Source: Owenweeksia sp048267305 (lineage in GTDB: Bacteria > Bacteroidota > Bacteroidia > Flavobacteriales > Schleiferiaceae). Taken from it: 64,000 nucleotides of DNA. The notes beneath the pieces were generated by a model that had not been told where the DNA came from, made no database searches, and was given only the letters and a program-made list of their open reading frames with translations. A program made the position numbers and the translations under genes. Positions 7,018 to 14,731 of the stretch are shown here, piece after piece. Positions within the stretch are counted from its first letter, which is position 1. Each line of letters opens with the position of its first letter. The stretch lies in NCBI GenBank assembly GCA_048267305.1, contig JBLWXT010000002.1, positions 189,713 through 253,712 of the forward strand, read 5' to 3'.

Positions 7018-8643
7018 TCAATTTTCAACATTAACTGACTGCCTTTCGGCCAAAATTTCTTGCATAACTGGAGGAAAAAAGCTTACATATATCTGATCTC
7101 TTTCAATTGGTACTATATCTACAAACCCGGACCTTTGAATAATATTATAAGTTAAGTATGAACTACCACCGACACTTACAGCAGAGCTTTTGTTAATTTG
7201 AAAACTAGGGAGGTTGACTATCTGCCCATTTGCTAAGGAGTAACTCTTAAATTCAATCTCTTGACATTTAGCAATTTTTTTAATTATTAAGTTGTAAAGG
7301 TCCCTTTCCCGATTCCCAGCATTGTTTCTTGTTGGTCTACCGTGTTTTTCTTCCGCCCTTGCCTCAACAAAAGAAAGCCAATTATCATCTAAGCTTTCCG
7401 TAGATGCGGTGTACTCTTGGAATAAGTTTCTAAAAAGAGCAGCGCTAGGTGCTAATGGAAACATATAATCCTCTTTAACCTCCTGAGGGAGTTTTTCAAA
7501 CTGACTCTTTAATGTCAAGTACAAAGAATCAATATTATACTTAACAACCATTTCTTTAGTAATACTTGCCCTCAAAATATTATTGGCGTCTTCTATATAC
7601 CTGTAAAACAGCCAATCATAAAATCTCCATTCTATGAGCTCAGGGGTATTAAGGTGTATAGGCAAGATATGAATTGGAAAAAATCGATACCTGTTAGCGT
7701 TAATTTGGGTATAGTTAAGAAATGCCTCACCTCTACCGGATAAAACTATTATTTGTCTTGGATTCTTGATTTTTTGTGAATGGAATAACTCAATAAGTCT
7801 CATTATACTTTCATTAGCTATTTCATCAAAACCATCAACAATGATCGCGGAATAGTCATTAATTTGAAGAGAATCCCTCGATCTGTCTTTCAACCAACGC
7901 TTTTTACAGGAGTGAAATTCCCTCTCATATCCAAAGTGAAACAAAAAGTCGATTAAATGATTACTATCAGAACCAATTGAGCCAAAATCAATTTTGGGTA
8001 TTCTACTATAAGGTTCCTCATCGAGTATTAATTCCGGCACAAGTGAAGTAAATAGTTTTGGATGATTATCTCTCCTTTCCATGACATCTGGCACAAAAGA
8101 TCTATTTAGGTCAACGTACAAAATTTTACCAATTCTAGAATTTAATTTCTGCAACATTGAGACGTCTTCCCCACTACACCCTAACCATTTAAATAACTGA
8201 GACTTACCTGCGCCAGCAGGTGCCGTTATTATAACAATTTTATTTGAATCTTGATTTGAAGGAAAGGCTTGACCTTGCTTAATGGCCAAATTTAAATGTT
8301 TTAAAAGGGGTTGATTGTGAATATATAGGTTAGCGACATTTATAGGAATATTTATTCCATCCTTGCCATTGGAAAATAATTTAAGATCACTAAAATCCTG
8401 TTTTACAGCTAAATAATGATAATATCCAGCCTTATTTTTTTCATAAGATACAGTATAATCGCTATCCTCTCCACAAAAGGAGTCTGTACAAATTGATGGA
8501 CAAAGTTCGCATAAATTAGTTTTAAAAGTGGCCAATAGGCCAACTACACTCACTATTAGGAATATAATAACTAGTAGCCGGTTGTTCTTTAGTTTCACCG
8601 TAGTCTGATCAAGTAATGTGGATTTGTTTTTTTGGTTGGACAT
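7018..8643 (-). CDS. membrane-anchored NACHT/STAND-like P-loop NTPase, defence-operon partner
   Basis: 541 residues. A single hydrophobic segment lies at about 22-40, followed directly by a cysteine cluster (Cys45, 48, 52, 57). A P-loop domain follows: Walker A APAGAGKS (141-148) and Walker B IIVDGFDE (267-274). The Asp-Gly-x-Asp-Glu form is typical of NACHT/STAND NTPases, and a LSGRGEAF segment (about 301-308) resembles a sensor region. The C-terminal 200 residues have no recognised domain. It is encoded 154 bp downstream of the RT-nitrilase gene on the same strand, so it is probably the second gene of that operon and its sensor or effector. STAND-type NTPases in defence systems usually oligomerise on detecting a phage signal. 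The family call rests on motifs only; it could also be a broader KAP-like or AAA-like ATPase. Confidence 0.7.
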   Translation of the reverse strand: MSNQKNKSTLLDQTTVKLKNNRLLVIIFLIVSVVGLLATFKTNLCELCPSICTDSFCGEDSDYTVSYEKNKAGYYHYLAVKQDFSDLKLFSNGKDGINIPINVANLYIHNQPLLKHLNLAIKQGQAFPSNQDSNKIVIITAPAGAGKSQLFKWLGCSGEDVSMLQKLNSRIGKILYVDLNRSFVPDVMERRDNHPKLFTSLVPELILDEEPYSRIPKIDFGSIGSDSNHLIDFLFHFGYEREFHSCKKRWLKDRSRDSLQINDYSAIIVDGFDEIANESIMRLIELFHSQKIKNPRQIIVLSGRGEAFLNYTQINANRYRFFPIHILPIHLNTPELIEWRFYDWLFYRYIEDANNILRASITKEMVVKYNIDSLYLTLKSQFEKLPQEVKEDYMFPLAPSAALFRNLFQEYTASTESLDDNWLSFVEARAEEKHGRPTRNNAGNRERDLYNLIIKKIAKCQEIEFKSYSLANGQIVNLPSFQINKSSAVSVGGSSYLTYNIIQRSGFVDIVPIERDQIYVSFFPPVMQEILAERQSVNVEN

Positions 8644-8797
8644 TGCAATATGGTTTAAAAATTTTCATGGATGAATATAATAAGTTCATTTAACACATAA
8701 AAGCGATAAACATAAAGCTGATCTCCCCCCAAGGCTTAGGACAGTTGTAGTGCTAAGTTAAGTTCCGGTTATTATTAATATTCATTTTGCGAATAGG
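8644..8797 (-). other. intergenic spacer of the RT-nitrilase/NTPase operon
   Basis: 154 bp between the two defence genes. On the minus strand it contains a run of six G near 8725-8730 and a short CTTAG/CTAAG stem. There is no strong terminator (no stem followed by a T run), which fits readthrough, and no confident TAnnTTTG box. It could hold a small RNA, but nothing decides this. Confidence 0.3.
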
Positions 8798-11770
8798 CTA
8801 CTTTCCTCTTTCTTCCACTTTAGAATGGTCAAAGTCGGGAGGAGTTGTTTTAAACGTCCTATTATTTAGTTGATAAGGCAATCTCTGAATTTGGAATGCT
8901 CTTAAGTTTTTAATATCGAGTTCATACCTTAGGATAACATTATTCTCTCCGCCTTTTACTCGAACTGGATTCATAAGCTTTGATTCTCTTGGCTCTATAA
9001 CTCTTGAGTCCCCATACTCTGATGTGTTTGCTTGAATAAAAAAGCAGTGTAAATCTCGACATGTTGCTTCCGCGATATTACTGAAATAATTTGTGTCCTT
9101 ATTGTATTCAATGGCGAAGAGAATATCCAATTCTGAGCGAAAAATGCTTCTATGAACTACATCCGCAAGCTCATAGCAATTATAAATAGTAAACTGAATT
9201 CCCTTCCATTTTATCAGGTGGTAAAAGCTTATAACAGGATTTGGAATTCCTTTTCCAATTTTCTTTATCTCTATTTCTTCTTGAGGTGAATAATGATTTT
9301 TAAGTCTTGGCAAAATCAAAACTTCCTTCATTTTTCCAACTTTAAAGGGAAGTAATGCAATTGAAAAGTTGAAACAAAAATTTCTTAATGTAAAGTGTTC
9401 TAGACCAAAAATAAATGCCCTTGACTTTCTTCGCGATTCATCTGCATATGCAAAAAGCCATTCGAATGGAACGGCAGTCTCGGGTAAAATTAAAAGGTCA
9501 ACCTTTTCCTGCTCTGCTAGATTTAAATGTTTTATGTGCTTTTTTCTTTTCTCTGTGCTAATGATGGATTTTTGGCTAATTGCGGCTTTTAAGTCGCTTG
9601 GCTCTAATCGTATATTGGATAAACCTAATTTCAAAGTATGGTCTTTTGTTTCTGACTTAATAGTTATTAGGTCAGAGTCAATTTTGGGGATTGGGCGACC
9701 ATCTCTATAAGTTTTAAAGTGCTTCGTCTTGATTGAATTTGAAATCCTCCTATTATTGAGACTTTCAAAAAGACTTAAACAATTCTCAACGTAAGCATCC
9801 GAATAAACCAATTTACCTCCTTTATTTTCACTTTTCCTGAACAGCACATTTTCTGATTCAGATTCCCAACTCTTCAATTCATAAAGAAAAAAGTACATGC
9901 ATACTTCATGCAAGTAAAACCATCGAGGAACACGCCAACTTTCAGAAAGTATTTTGTCATTCTTTTCAAGTTGAGAGTTTGGCTTCAAAAGCTTTTCAAT
10001 AAGGCCTTCGGATAAAAGGCTTTCTTCTGTCTCTATATAATAATTTGTTATGATTAGCGAAGGTAAAGGCAAGTAATGATGGCGAGTAAGTAAGGAGTAT
10101 CGAAGGTTTTGAATCCCAATTTTTGTTGCCTGAGATTTAACACTAAAGCTAGAGCTATGGTTTGCAAGCCAGTCAAATAATCCTGGGTTTAAGGAGAATG
10201 CCATCTGCAAGCATGTGTCTAAATGGTTAGTAAGTGTTTGAACTAAACTATTTTCATGCTCATCTGATTTGATTTGAGATAATGCCTTTTCTATGTCTTT
10301 ATGAAGTTTTTTTATTGCTTTAACATCATTTGTGACAACCAAATAAGAAAACACCTTTTCCCACATGTTATATAATGCAAGAATTGAAACACCCTTAAAA
10401 AATCTAAATACCTCTTTTGTTATTTTATCGTCTGGGGAACCACTATGCAGTATGGCGAGTTTGATTCTTTTTGCGAGAAAAACAGATGCTCCATATTTAC
10501 TTGCTTTAACATCCGCAACACTTCTAAACTTGTTTATAGTGTCTTCATATTGCATGTCATAAGCCTCGTCATCTAAGCTCGATGTCATTTCTTCTTCATC
10601 CGGTAAAAACCAGAAGGCACTACTATTTTCTTCCAAAGTTTTCTGAAATTTATTCAACATCGCATGAGGCCAGTCTGGCGAGAAATAGAATAATTTCAAT
10701 TTAGTCGCTTGAATTTCTAGCCCCAAATATTTTTTCTTGTCAGAAAATTTCAATGTCGTATAATCTTCATTGGCAAACAGAGGCTTTTTCTTTGGGAAAA
10801 ACCTTTGCTCCAGCCACTTCACCGTTGTCTTAGATATGCTTTCATCGTCATTTTCCTTTGAGATTTGATCATGTGGTGGTTTTACATTGCTAACAACAAT
10901 AAAAATATCGTCCACATATCTACCATAATAAACAGGCGCAGTTCTGTCTTTTAATTCCTTGTCAAAATCGCTAAGCAACCAATTCGCAATTACTCCAGAT
11001 GAAACCAGACCAATAGGGAGCAGTGGTTTTAAATTGGCTCTATCCTTAAGTTTTAATTTGTTTGTGTGTGCTTTCGATATCCTTTCAACCAAGTCAGTTA
11101 AGGAGTGTCGATTACTTGTTCCCAAATCTTTCTTTAAAAGATTAAAATCTATATAAGTGGAGTGGAAGAAGTTCTTGATGTCTAGGGAAATCAGTAAAAC
11201 ATCATTTCCTGATTCAATTTGATTTTTTGCCGCCTTAATTCCCTTGTCCCGCCATTCTTGATACTTCTCAAAGTACTTTGTAAAAAGCAATTTTTCGGGT
11301 CCCAACTTATTCTCCTCAATCTTGATGGGTAAATGATAACCGTAGCTATCGTAGCCTATTTTCTTATTAAGTTTAACTCCCTCTTCTATTATCCATAACG
11401 TTGCTATTAAATGGAGTTCAATATGACCATGAAATAATTTTGTGGTTGCATCCACTTTATATTCCTCTGCGTGTTGGTTACTAATTAGAATACTGTTCTT
11501 CTTTTGGGAGTTGCCAGAATTAGAAAAGTTTTTTGGCAAAACGATGAAGTCGCTGTCATTTATCTTTCTCGATAACCTTCTATCCAGCTTACCAGAAGTT
11601 AGGAAGTTGGAAAGTTGGTTCGCAAGACTGGAAAGTTTACTTTCCAAATCAGGATCATTTTCATATTCTGCTAGCTGAGAACGTAATGCTAGATTAAAGT
11701 TATCATAATAAACATAAGCTTTAAATCTTCCATAGGCTTTTTGGATATCATCAATCGTAAATTCCTTCAT
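8798..11770 (-). CDS. reverse transcriptase-nitrilase fusion, DRT type 1-like defence protein
   Basis: 990 residues with two catalytic modules. The N-terminal RT (about 100-400) has LISLDIKNFFHS (catalytic Asp197), LPIGLVSSGVIANWLL (about 251-266), the polymerase box YVDD (285-288) and KKYLGLEI (346-353). A helical middle region (about 400-700) has no known motif. The C-terminal domain is a carbon-nitrogen hydrolase (nitrilase) fold: Glu764 in LPETAVP, Lys824 in PRLKNHYSP and Cys865 in IYNCYELAD form the complete Glu-Lys-Cys triad, and YGDSRVIEP near 919-927 resembles the family's C-terminal strand. RT-nitrilase fusions are known as the UG1/DRT type 1 group of defence-associated RTs, and some other UG groups also carry nitrilase domains. 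Both active sites look intact. It precedes the NTPase gene in an apparent operon. Exact UG clade is not assigned. Confidence 0.85.
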   Translation of the reverse strand: MKEFTIDDIQKAYGRFKAYVYYDNFNLALRSQLAEYENDPDLESKLSSLANQLSNFLTSGKLDRRLSRKINDSDFIVLPKNFSNSGNSQKKNSILISNQHAEEYKVDATTKLFHGHIELHLIATLWIIEEGVKLNKKIGYDSYGYHLPIKIEENKLGPEKLLFTKYFEKYQEWRDKGIKAAKNQIESGNDVLLISLDIKNFFHSTYIDFNLLKKDLGTSNRHSLTDLVERISKAHTNKLKLKDRANLKPLLPIGLVSSGVIANWLLSDFDKELKDRTAPVYYGRYVDDIFIVVSNVKPPHDQISKENDDESISKTTVKWLEQRFFPKKKPLFANEDYTTLKFSDKKKYLGLEIQATKLKLFYFSPDWPHAMLNKFQKTLEENSSAFWFLPDEEEMTSSLDDEAYDMQYEDTINKFRSVADVKASKYGASVFLAKRIKLAILHSGSPDDKITKEVFRFFKGVSILALYNMWEKVFSYLVVTNDVKAIKKLHKDIEKALSQIKSDEHENSLVQTLTNHLDTCLQMAFSLNPGLFDWLANHSSSFSVKSQATKIGIQNLRYSLLTRHHYLPLPSLIITNYYIETEESLLSEGLIEKLLKPNSQLEKNDKILSESWRVPRWFYLHEVCMYFFLYELKSWESESENVLFRKSENKGGKLVYSDAYVENCLSLFESLNNRRISNSIKTKHFKTYRDGRPIPKIDSDLITIKSETKDHTLKLGLSNIRLEPSDLKAAISQKSIISTEKRKKHIKHLNLAEQEKVDLLILPETAVPFEWLFAYADESRRKSRAFIFGLEHFTLRNFCFNFSIALLPFKVGKMKEVLILPRLKNHYSPQEEIEIKKIGKGIPNPVISFYHLIKWKGIQFTIYNCYELADVVHRSIFRSELDILFAIEYNKDTNYFSNIAEATCRDLHCFFIQANTSEYGDSRVIEPRESKLMNPVRVKGGENNVILRYELDIKNLRAFQIQRLPYQLNNRTFKTTPPDFDHSKVEERGK

Positions 11771-12485
11771 TGTTTATACTTTTTTTGATTAACTAGCAAC
11801 AATAGGTTGTCCTATTTAAATTTGGTTGTATTATTTTCTTTCTCAAGAACTCACACGCGACTTGTGAAACTTGTTTGAATCCAATATTTTAAGCTTTAAC
11901 GGCTATTTTCTGGCTGTACTTGACTATCTCATCTAGATACTCCATTTTATGCCAGTGAGGGTCAATTTATCTCATAGATCTTGGATATTTAGAACTCCTA
12001 CATTTATATACTGTGATTAGGAAAACTTACTAAGCCTAATACAGGAATACATGTGCAATTCTAAACTTTAAAGAGTCCTTTATTTGGACTAAATCTTCGA
12101 TTACTCCCGCGATAAATCTAAAGCATTTTTTAAGAGCACAGCTATCTCGTTTTATTTTCCTTTGATTGTGCATATACGAGCGTGTTTGGGCTTAGGGTCA
12201 GAGTTTAGAGTCTTCAAGACCAAAAACTCCTTAATTGCTAACTAAACAACGTATTTACTCGCTCTTACTGTCATTAAAGCTTAGTTAGTTGAGGAAATTA
12301 CCAAAGGTGGCGTTTATGCTTGTTAGGGTTTTTAAAAGTCTTTTTATGTTTAGGAGTGTTATTGCCACAGTTCTTTCTAGTAAAAAAGACTCAACTAGCT
12401 CCAAAGTGGGGACGTTTTTTATCTTTACGGCACAAAACAGCGTTATAACTAATTGATATTCAATGAAAAATTTTGGACGGGAAAA
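11771..12485. other. gene-free leader region upstream of the RT gene, possible ncRNA
   Basis: About 715 bp, AT-rich, between the RT start and the far att site, without a believable gene. Palindromic elements: AATAGG-TTGT-CCTATT at 11801-11816, only 31 bp upstream of the RT ATG (operator or 5' UTR hairpin); AGTCC/GGACT at 12074-12090; GTCTT-C-AAGAC at 12210-12220; and an 8-bp stem CTAACTAA (12238-12245) with TTAGTTAG (12281-12288). Defence RTs often use a neighbouring non-coding RNA as template or scaffold, so this is the natural place to look. No -7 box is convincing. Confidence 0.4.
12402..12414 (+). repeat. second copy of the 13-bp putative arm-site repeat
   Basis: CAAAGTGGGGACG is identical to 775-787, in the same orientation. 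It lies 71 bp inside the far att repeat, while the near copy lies 66 bp inside the other. Symmetrical placement supports a role in recombinase or accessory-factor binding. Confidence 0.42.
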
Positions 12486-12508
12486 TTCGAGCCCCTCTCT
12501 CGCTACTA
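12486..12508 (+). repeat. att site, distal copy of 23-bp direct repeat
   Basis: Identical to the tRNA-Met 3' segment at 686-708. Only the 3' fragment of the tRNA is present here; the upstream bases (GGGAAAA) do not form a T stem, so this is the displaced end produced by integration. Confidence 0.88.
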
Positions 12509-12512
12509 CATT

Positions 12513-12540
12513 AAAAGCCCCATTGTTGGGGCTTTTTTGT
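12513..12540 (+). terminator. original tRNA-Met terminator, displaced by integration
   Basis: AAAAGCCCC (12513-12521) pairs with GGGGCTTTT (12528-12536), followed by T residues. It lies 5 bp beyond the distal att repeat and is where the tRNA terminator would have been before insertion. Confidence 0.7.
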
Positions 12541-12717
12541 TTCATAGCACTAAAGTTCTGAATTACAGACACCACAGACTTTAAAAGCCCTGGATCTTAA
12601 GAGAATATTGACCGTAATATCCCGTCAAATACTTCCGGATATTAGCTTAACCGCTACATTTACCCCTCATTAATTCACAAAGCCAGGCTTGGTTTTTTAG
12701 TTTTAAAATATTTTTAG

Positions 12718-12966
12718 ATGCGAGTACTTGGAGCAATACCCCACCCAAATTACAAGATTACAGCCTACACACTGGAAAAATATTATTATATCGAAATTGA
12801 AGCCGGCCCCATGAAGCAGTGCTACAAGCTTCATCATGAAACTACTCCCGGACTTGAAGGCATAAAAAAATGGCTGGACGAAGAATTTACTTCTAAGCTC
12901 CAGCCTATTTTTGAGGATATGTATAAAATACATAAGGCCTCTATTGAAAGAAACCTTACTGAATAG
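12718..12966 (+). CDS. conserved small hypothetical protein
   Basis: 82 residues, beginning MRVLGAIPHPNYKITAYTLE. The alternating hydrophobic beta pattern followed by a charged C-terminal helix looks like a genuine folded protein, and similar short proteins occur in Flavobacteria. No function is known to me. It is the first chromosomal gene after the island and is convergent with the thioredoxin-like gene, ending 4 bp from it. The upstream 170 bp contains TACATTTA, a one-mismatch -7 box. Confidence 0.7.
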   Translation: MRVLGAIPHPNYKITAYTLEKYYYIEIEAGPMKQCYKLHHETTPGLEGIKKWLDEEFTSKLQPIFEDMYKIHKASIERNLTE

Positions 12967-12970
12967 TAGG

Positions 12971-13576
12971 TTAAATACCTGTAAGCAGGGCGGCCAGCTC
13001 TTCTTCAATGGCCTGGCCCCTGTTGCGGGCGTACCACAGCTGTAGTGCTTCCTTGGCTTCCGTAGGGCTCTTTTCTGCAGCTTTAAAATCCTCGAGTAAA
13101 CTTTGAGCCGCCTGGGGCCTTGGCCCCCATGTGCCCAATACTTCATTGTCTTTATTCAATCGAATAAGTTTAGGAATACTGCGTCCGCCATTCGTTAAAA
13201 ACTTATCCATCAATTCAAGATTTTCATCTCTCAATACAACTTTCAACTCTACATTTTCAGAAAGCTCAGCTAGCTTATTCATAACTGGTAGTGCATGGGC
13301 CGCATCTCCACACCAACCTTCACTTATCACCAACCAGGTTTCTTTGTTATCCAGCTGATTTACAAGTGCAGCCACTTCATTATTCACCTTAAAATGCTTG
13401 TCCCATTTGCTCATTCTATGAATGTTCAAATCGGTATAATTAAGGTAACTCTCACTGTGATTATCACCTGTAGCCTTGCCATTGGCAAATAGTTCATTCA
13501 CCAAATCCCTGTATTCCGCATAGCTCATTGATTTATCAAGAGCCTTTTCTATAGTGTTTTTTTCCATTGTTTCCAT
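12971..13576 (-). CDS. thioredoxin family protein (Thioredoxin_9-like)
   Basis: 201 residues, no signal peptide, cytosolic. The central part holds a thioredoxin fold with SEGWCGDAAHALPVM (active-site region 86-100). The motif is WCGD, so only one cysteine (Cys89) is present in place of CxxC, as is usual in this subgroup. A conserved GGRSIPKLI segment includes the cis-Pro region, and WGPRPQ follows. A redox role with a monothiol mechanism or a partner is likely but unproven. An alternative start is Met4. It is not part of an obvious operon; the next upstream gene on this strand ends about 160 bp away with its own terminator. Confidence 0.8.
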   Translation of the reverse strand: METMEKNTIEKALDKSMSYAEYRDLVNELFANGKATGDNHSESYLNYTDLNIHRMSKWDKHFKVNNEVAALVNQLDNKETWLVISEGWCGDAAHALPVMNKLAELSENVELKVVLRDENLELMDKFLTNGGRSIPKLIRLNKDNEVLGTWGPRPQAAQSLLEDFKAAEKSPTEAKEALQLWYARNRGQAIEEELAALLTGI

Positions 13577-13680
13577 GAGGCAAATATCGGTTAGTGTTTG
13601 TATCTCACCAGTGATAAATGTTACTTATTGATGACCCTATAATCAGGCTCAAACTTGTCGTATACTATACATTTTAAACA

Positions 13681-13713
13681 AAAAAACTCCCATGCCTTTT
13701 TTGAGGATGGGAG
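13681..13713 (-). terminator. Rho-independent terminator of the 3-hydroxyacyl-CoA dehydrogenase gene
   Basis: On the minus strand a 7-bp stem CTCCCAT/ATGGGAG (13707-13713 with 13687-13693) is followed by seven T residues. It lies 25 bp after the dehydrogenase stop. Confidence 0.7.
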
Positions 13714-13738
13714 CTTTAATAGTATAATTACAAGCGGA

Positions 13739-14626
13739 TTACATAAACTGCTTACTCACCTTCGCCTCTTTCACTCCTGATGAGTAATCGTAAAAACCTT
13801 CGCCAGACTTTACGCCAAGCTTACCGGCCATTACCATATTTGCCAATAACGGGCATGGGGCATATTTTGGGTTTCCAAAGCCATCATATAGTACGTTCAT
13901 GATACTTAGGCAAACGTCCAGACCAATAAAATCAGCCAGCTGTAAAGGTCCCATGGGGTGCGCCATACCCAGTTTCATAATCGTATCAATTTCTTCCACA
14001 CCAGCAACGCCTTCATGCAATGAAATTATGGCTTCATTAATCATTGGCATAAGGATGCGATTGGCTACAAAACCCGGGTAGTCGTTACACTCAGTTGGGG
14101 TTTTACCCAAACTTTTAGAAAGCTCAATAATATTGGCGGTGGTAACATCAGAAGTAGAATAGCCACGGATAATCTCCACAAGCTTCATCACTGGCACCGG
14201 GTTCATAAAGTGCATTCCTATTACCTTTTCCGGGCGCTTAGTAGCGGCAGCTATTTTAGTAATAGAAATGGAAGAGGTATTTGTGGCCAAAATGGTTTCT
14301 GAATCACAGATCTCATCCAGCTCTGCAAATATTTTAAGTTTAAGATCCAAACGCTCAGTGGCAGCCTCAATAACCAGCTCAGCGCCTTTTACGCCCTCCT
14401 CCATAGAAGTGTAGGTGGTAATGTTACCAAGGGTTTCCTCTTTTTGGGCTTCAGTAATTTTTTCCCTGGCCAGCATGCGGTCAAGATTCTTACTGATGGT
14501 ATTCATTCCTCGTTTCAGGCTGTCTTCCGAAATATCAACCAGATTTACCTTATTGCCATTTTGAGCAAATACGTGGGCGATACCGTTGCCCATTGTTCCA
14601 GCTCCTATTACTGTTACGTTTGTCAT
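13739..14626 (-). CDS. 3-hydroxyacyl-CoA (3-hydroxybutyryl-CoA) dehydrogenase
   Basis: 295 residues, the usual length of short-chain HBD enzymes that interconvert 3-hydroxyacyl-CoA and 3-oxoacyl-CoA with NAD(H). The N-terminal Rossmann motif is VIGAGTMGNGIAHVF (5-19). The catalytic dyad is His139 in GMHFMNPVP and Glu151 in LVEIIRG, with Asn189 in GFVANRI. The C-terminal helical dimerisation domain ends with GVKSGEGFYDY, the expected signature. Cytosolic. It is a single gene with its own terminator. Fatty-acid or amino-acid catabolism is the likely pathway. Confidence 0.95.
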   Translation of the reverse strand: MTNVTVIGAGTMGNGIAHVFAQNGNKVNLVDISEDSLKRGMNTISKNLDRMLAREKITEAQKEETLGNITTYTSMEEGVKGAELVIEAATERLDLKLKIFAELDEICDSETILATNTSSISITKIAAATKRPEKVIGMHFMNPVPVMKLVEIIRGYSTSDVTTANIIELSKSLGKTPTECNDYPGFVANRILMPMINEAIISLHEGVAGVEEIDTIMKLGMAHPMGPLQLADFIGLDVCLSIMNVLYDGFGNPKYAPCPLLANMVMAGKLGVKSGEGFYDYSSGVKEAKVSKQFM

Positions 14627-14731
14627 TATGTTTGATTTTTAGATTCTAATTTTTTTTCAAGGTTTCACGCAAAGCCGCAAAGTTGCCAAATGGCCTTCCT
14701 AAAAAAGTTACCTCATCAATGTGCCAACTCC

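Noticed and set aside
8798..11770. Group II intron maturase, retron or diversity-generating retroelement RT
   Set aside because: The C-terminal nitrilase domain, absence of a maturase/HNH domain and absence of a visible template/variable repeat pair point to the UG/DRT group instead.
12285..12575. Minus-strand open frame spanning the distal att site
   Set aside because: It crosses the att repeat and terminator, has no protein-like signature, and is best seen as chance.
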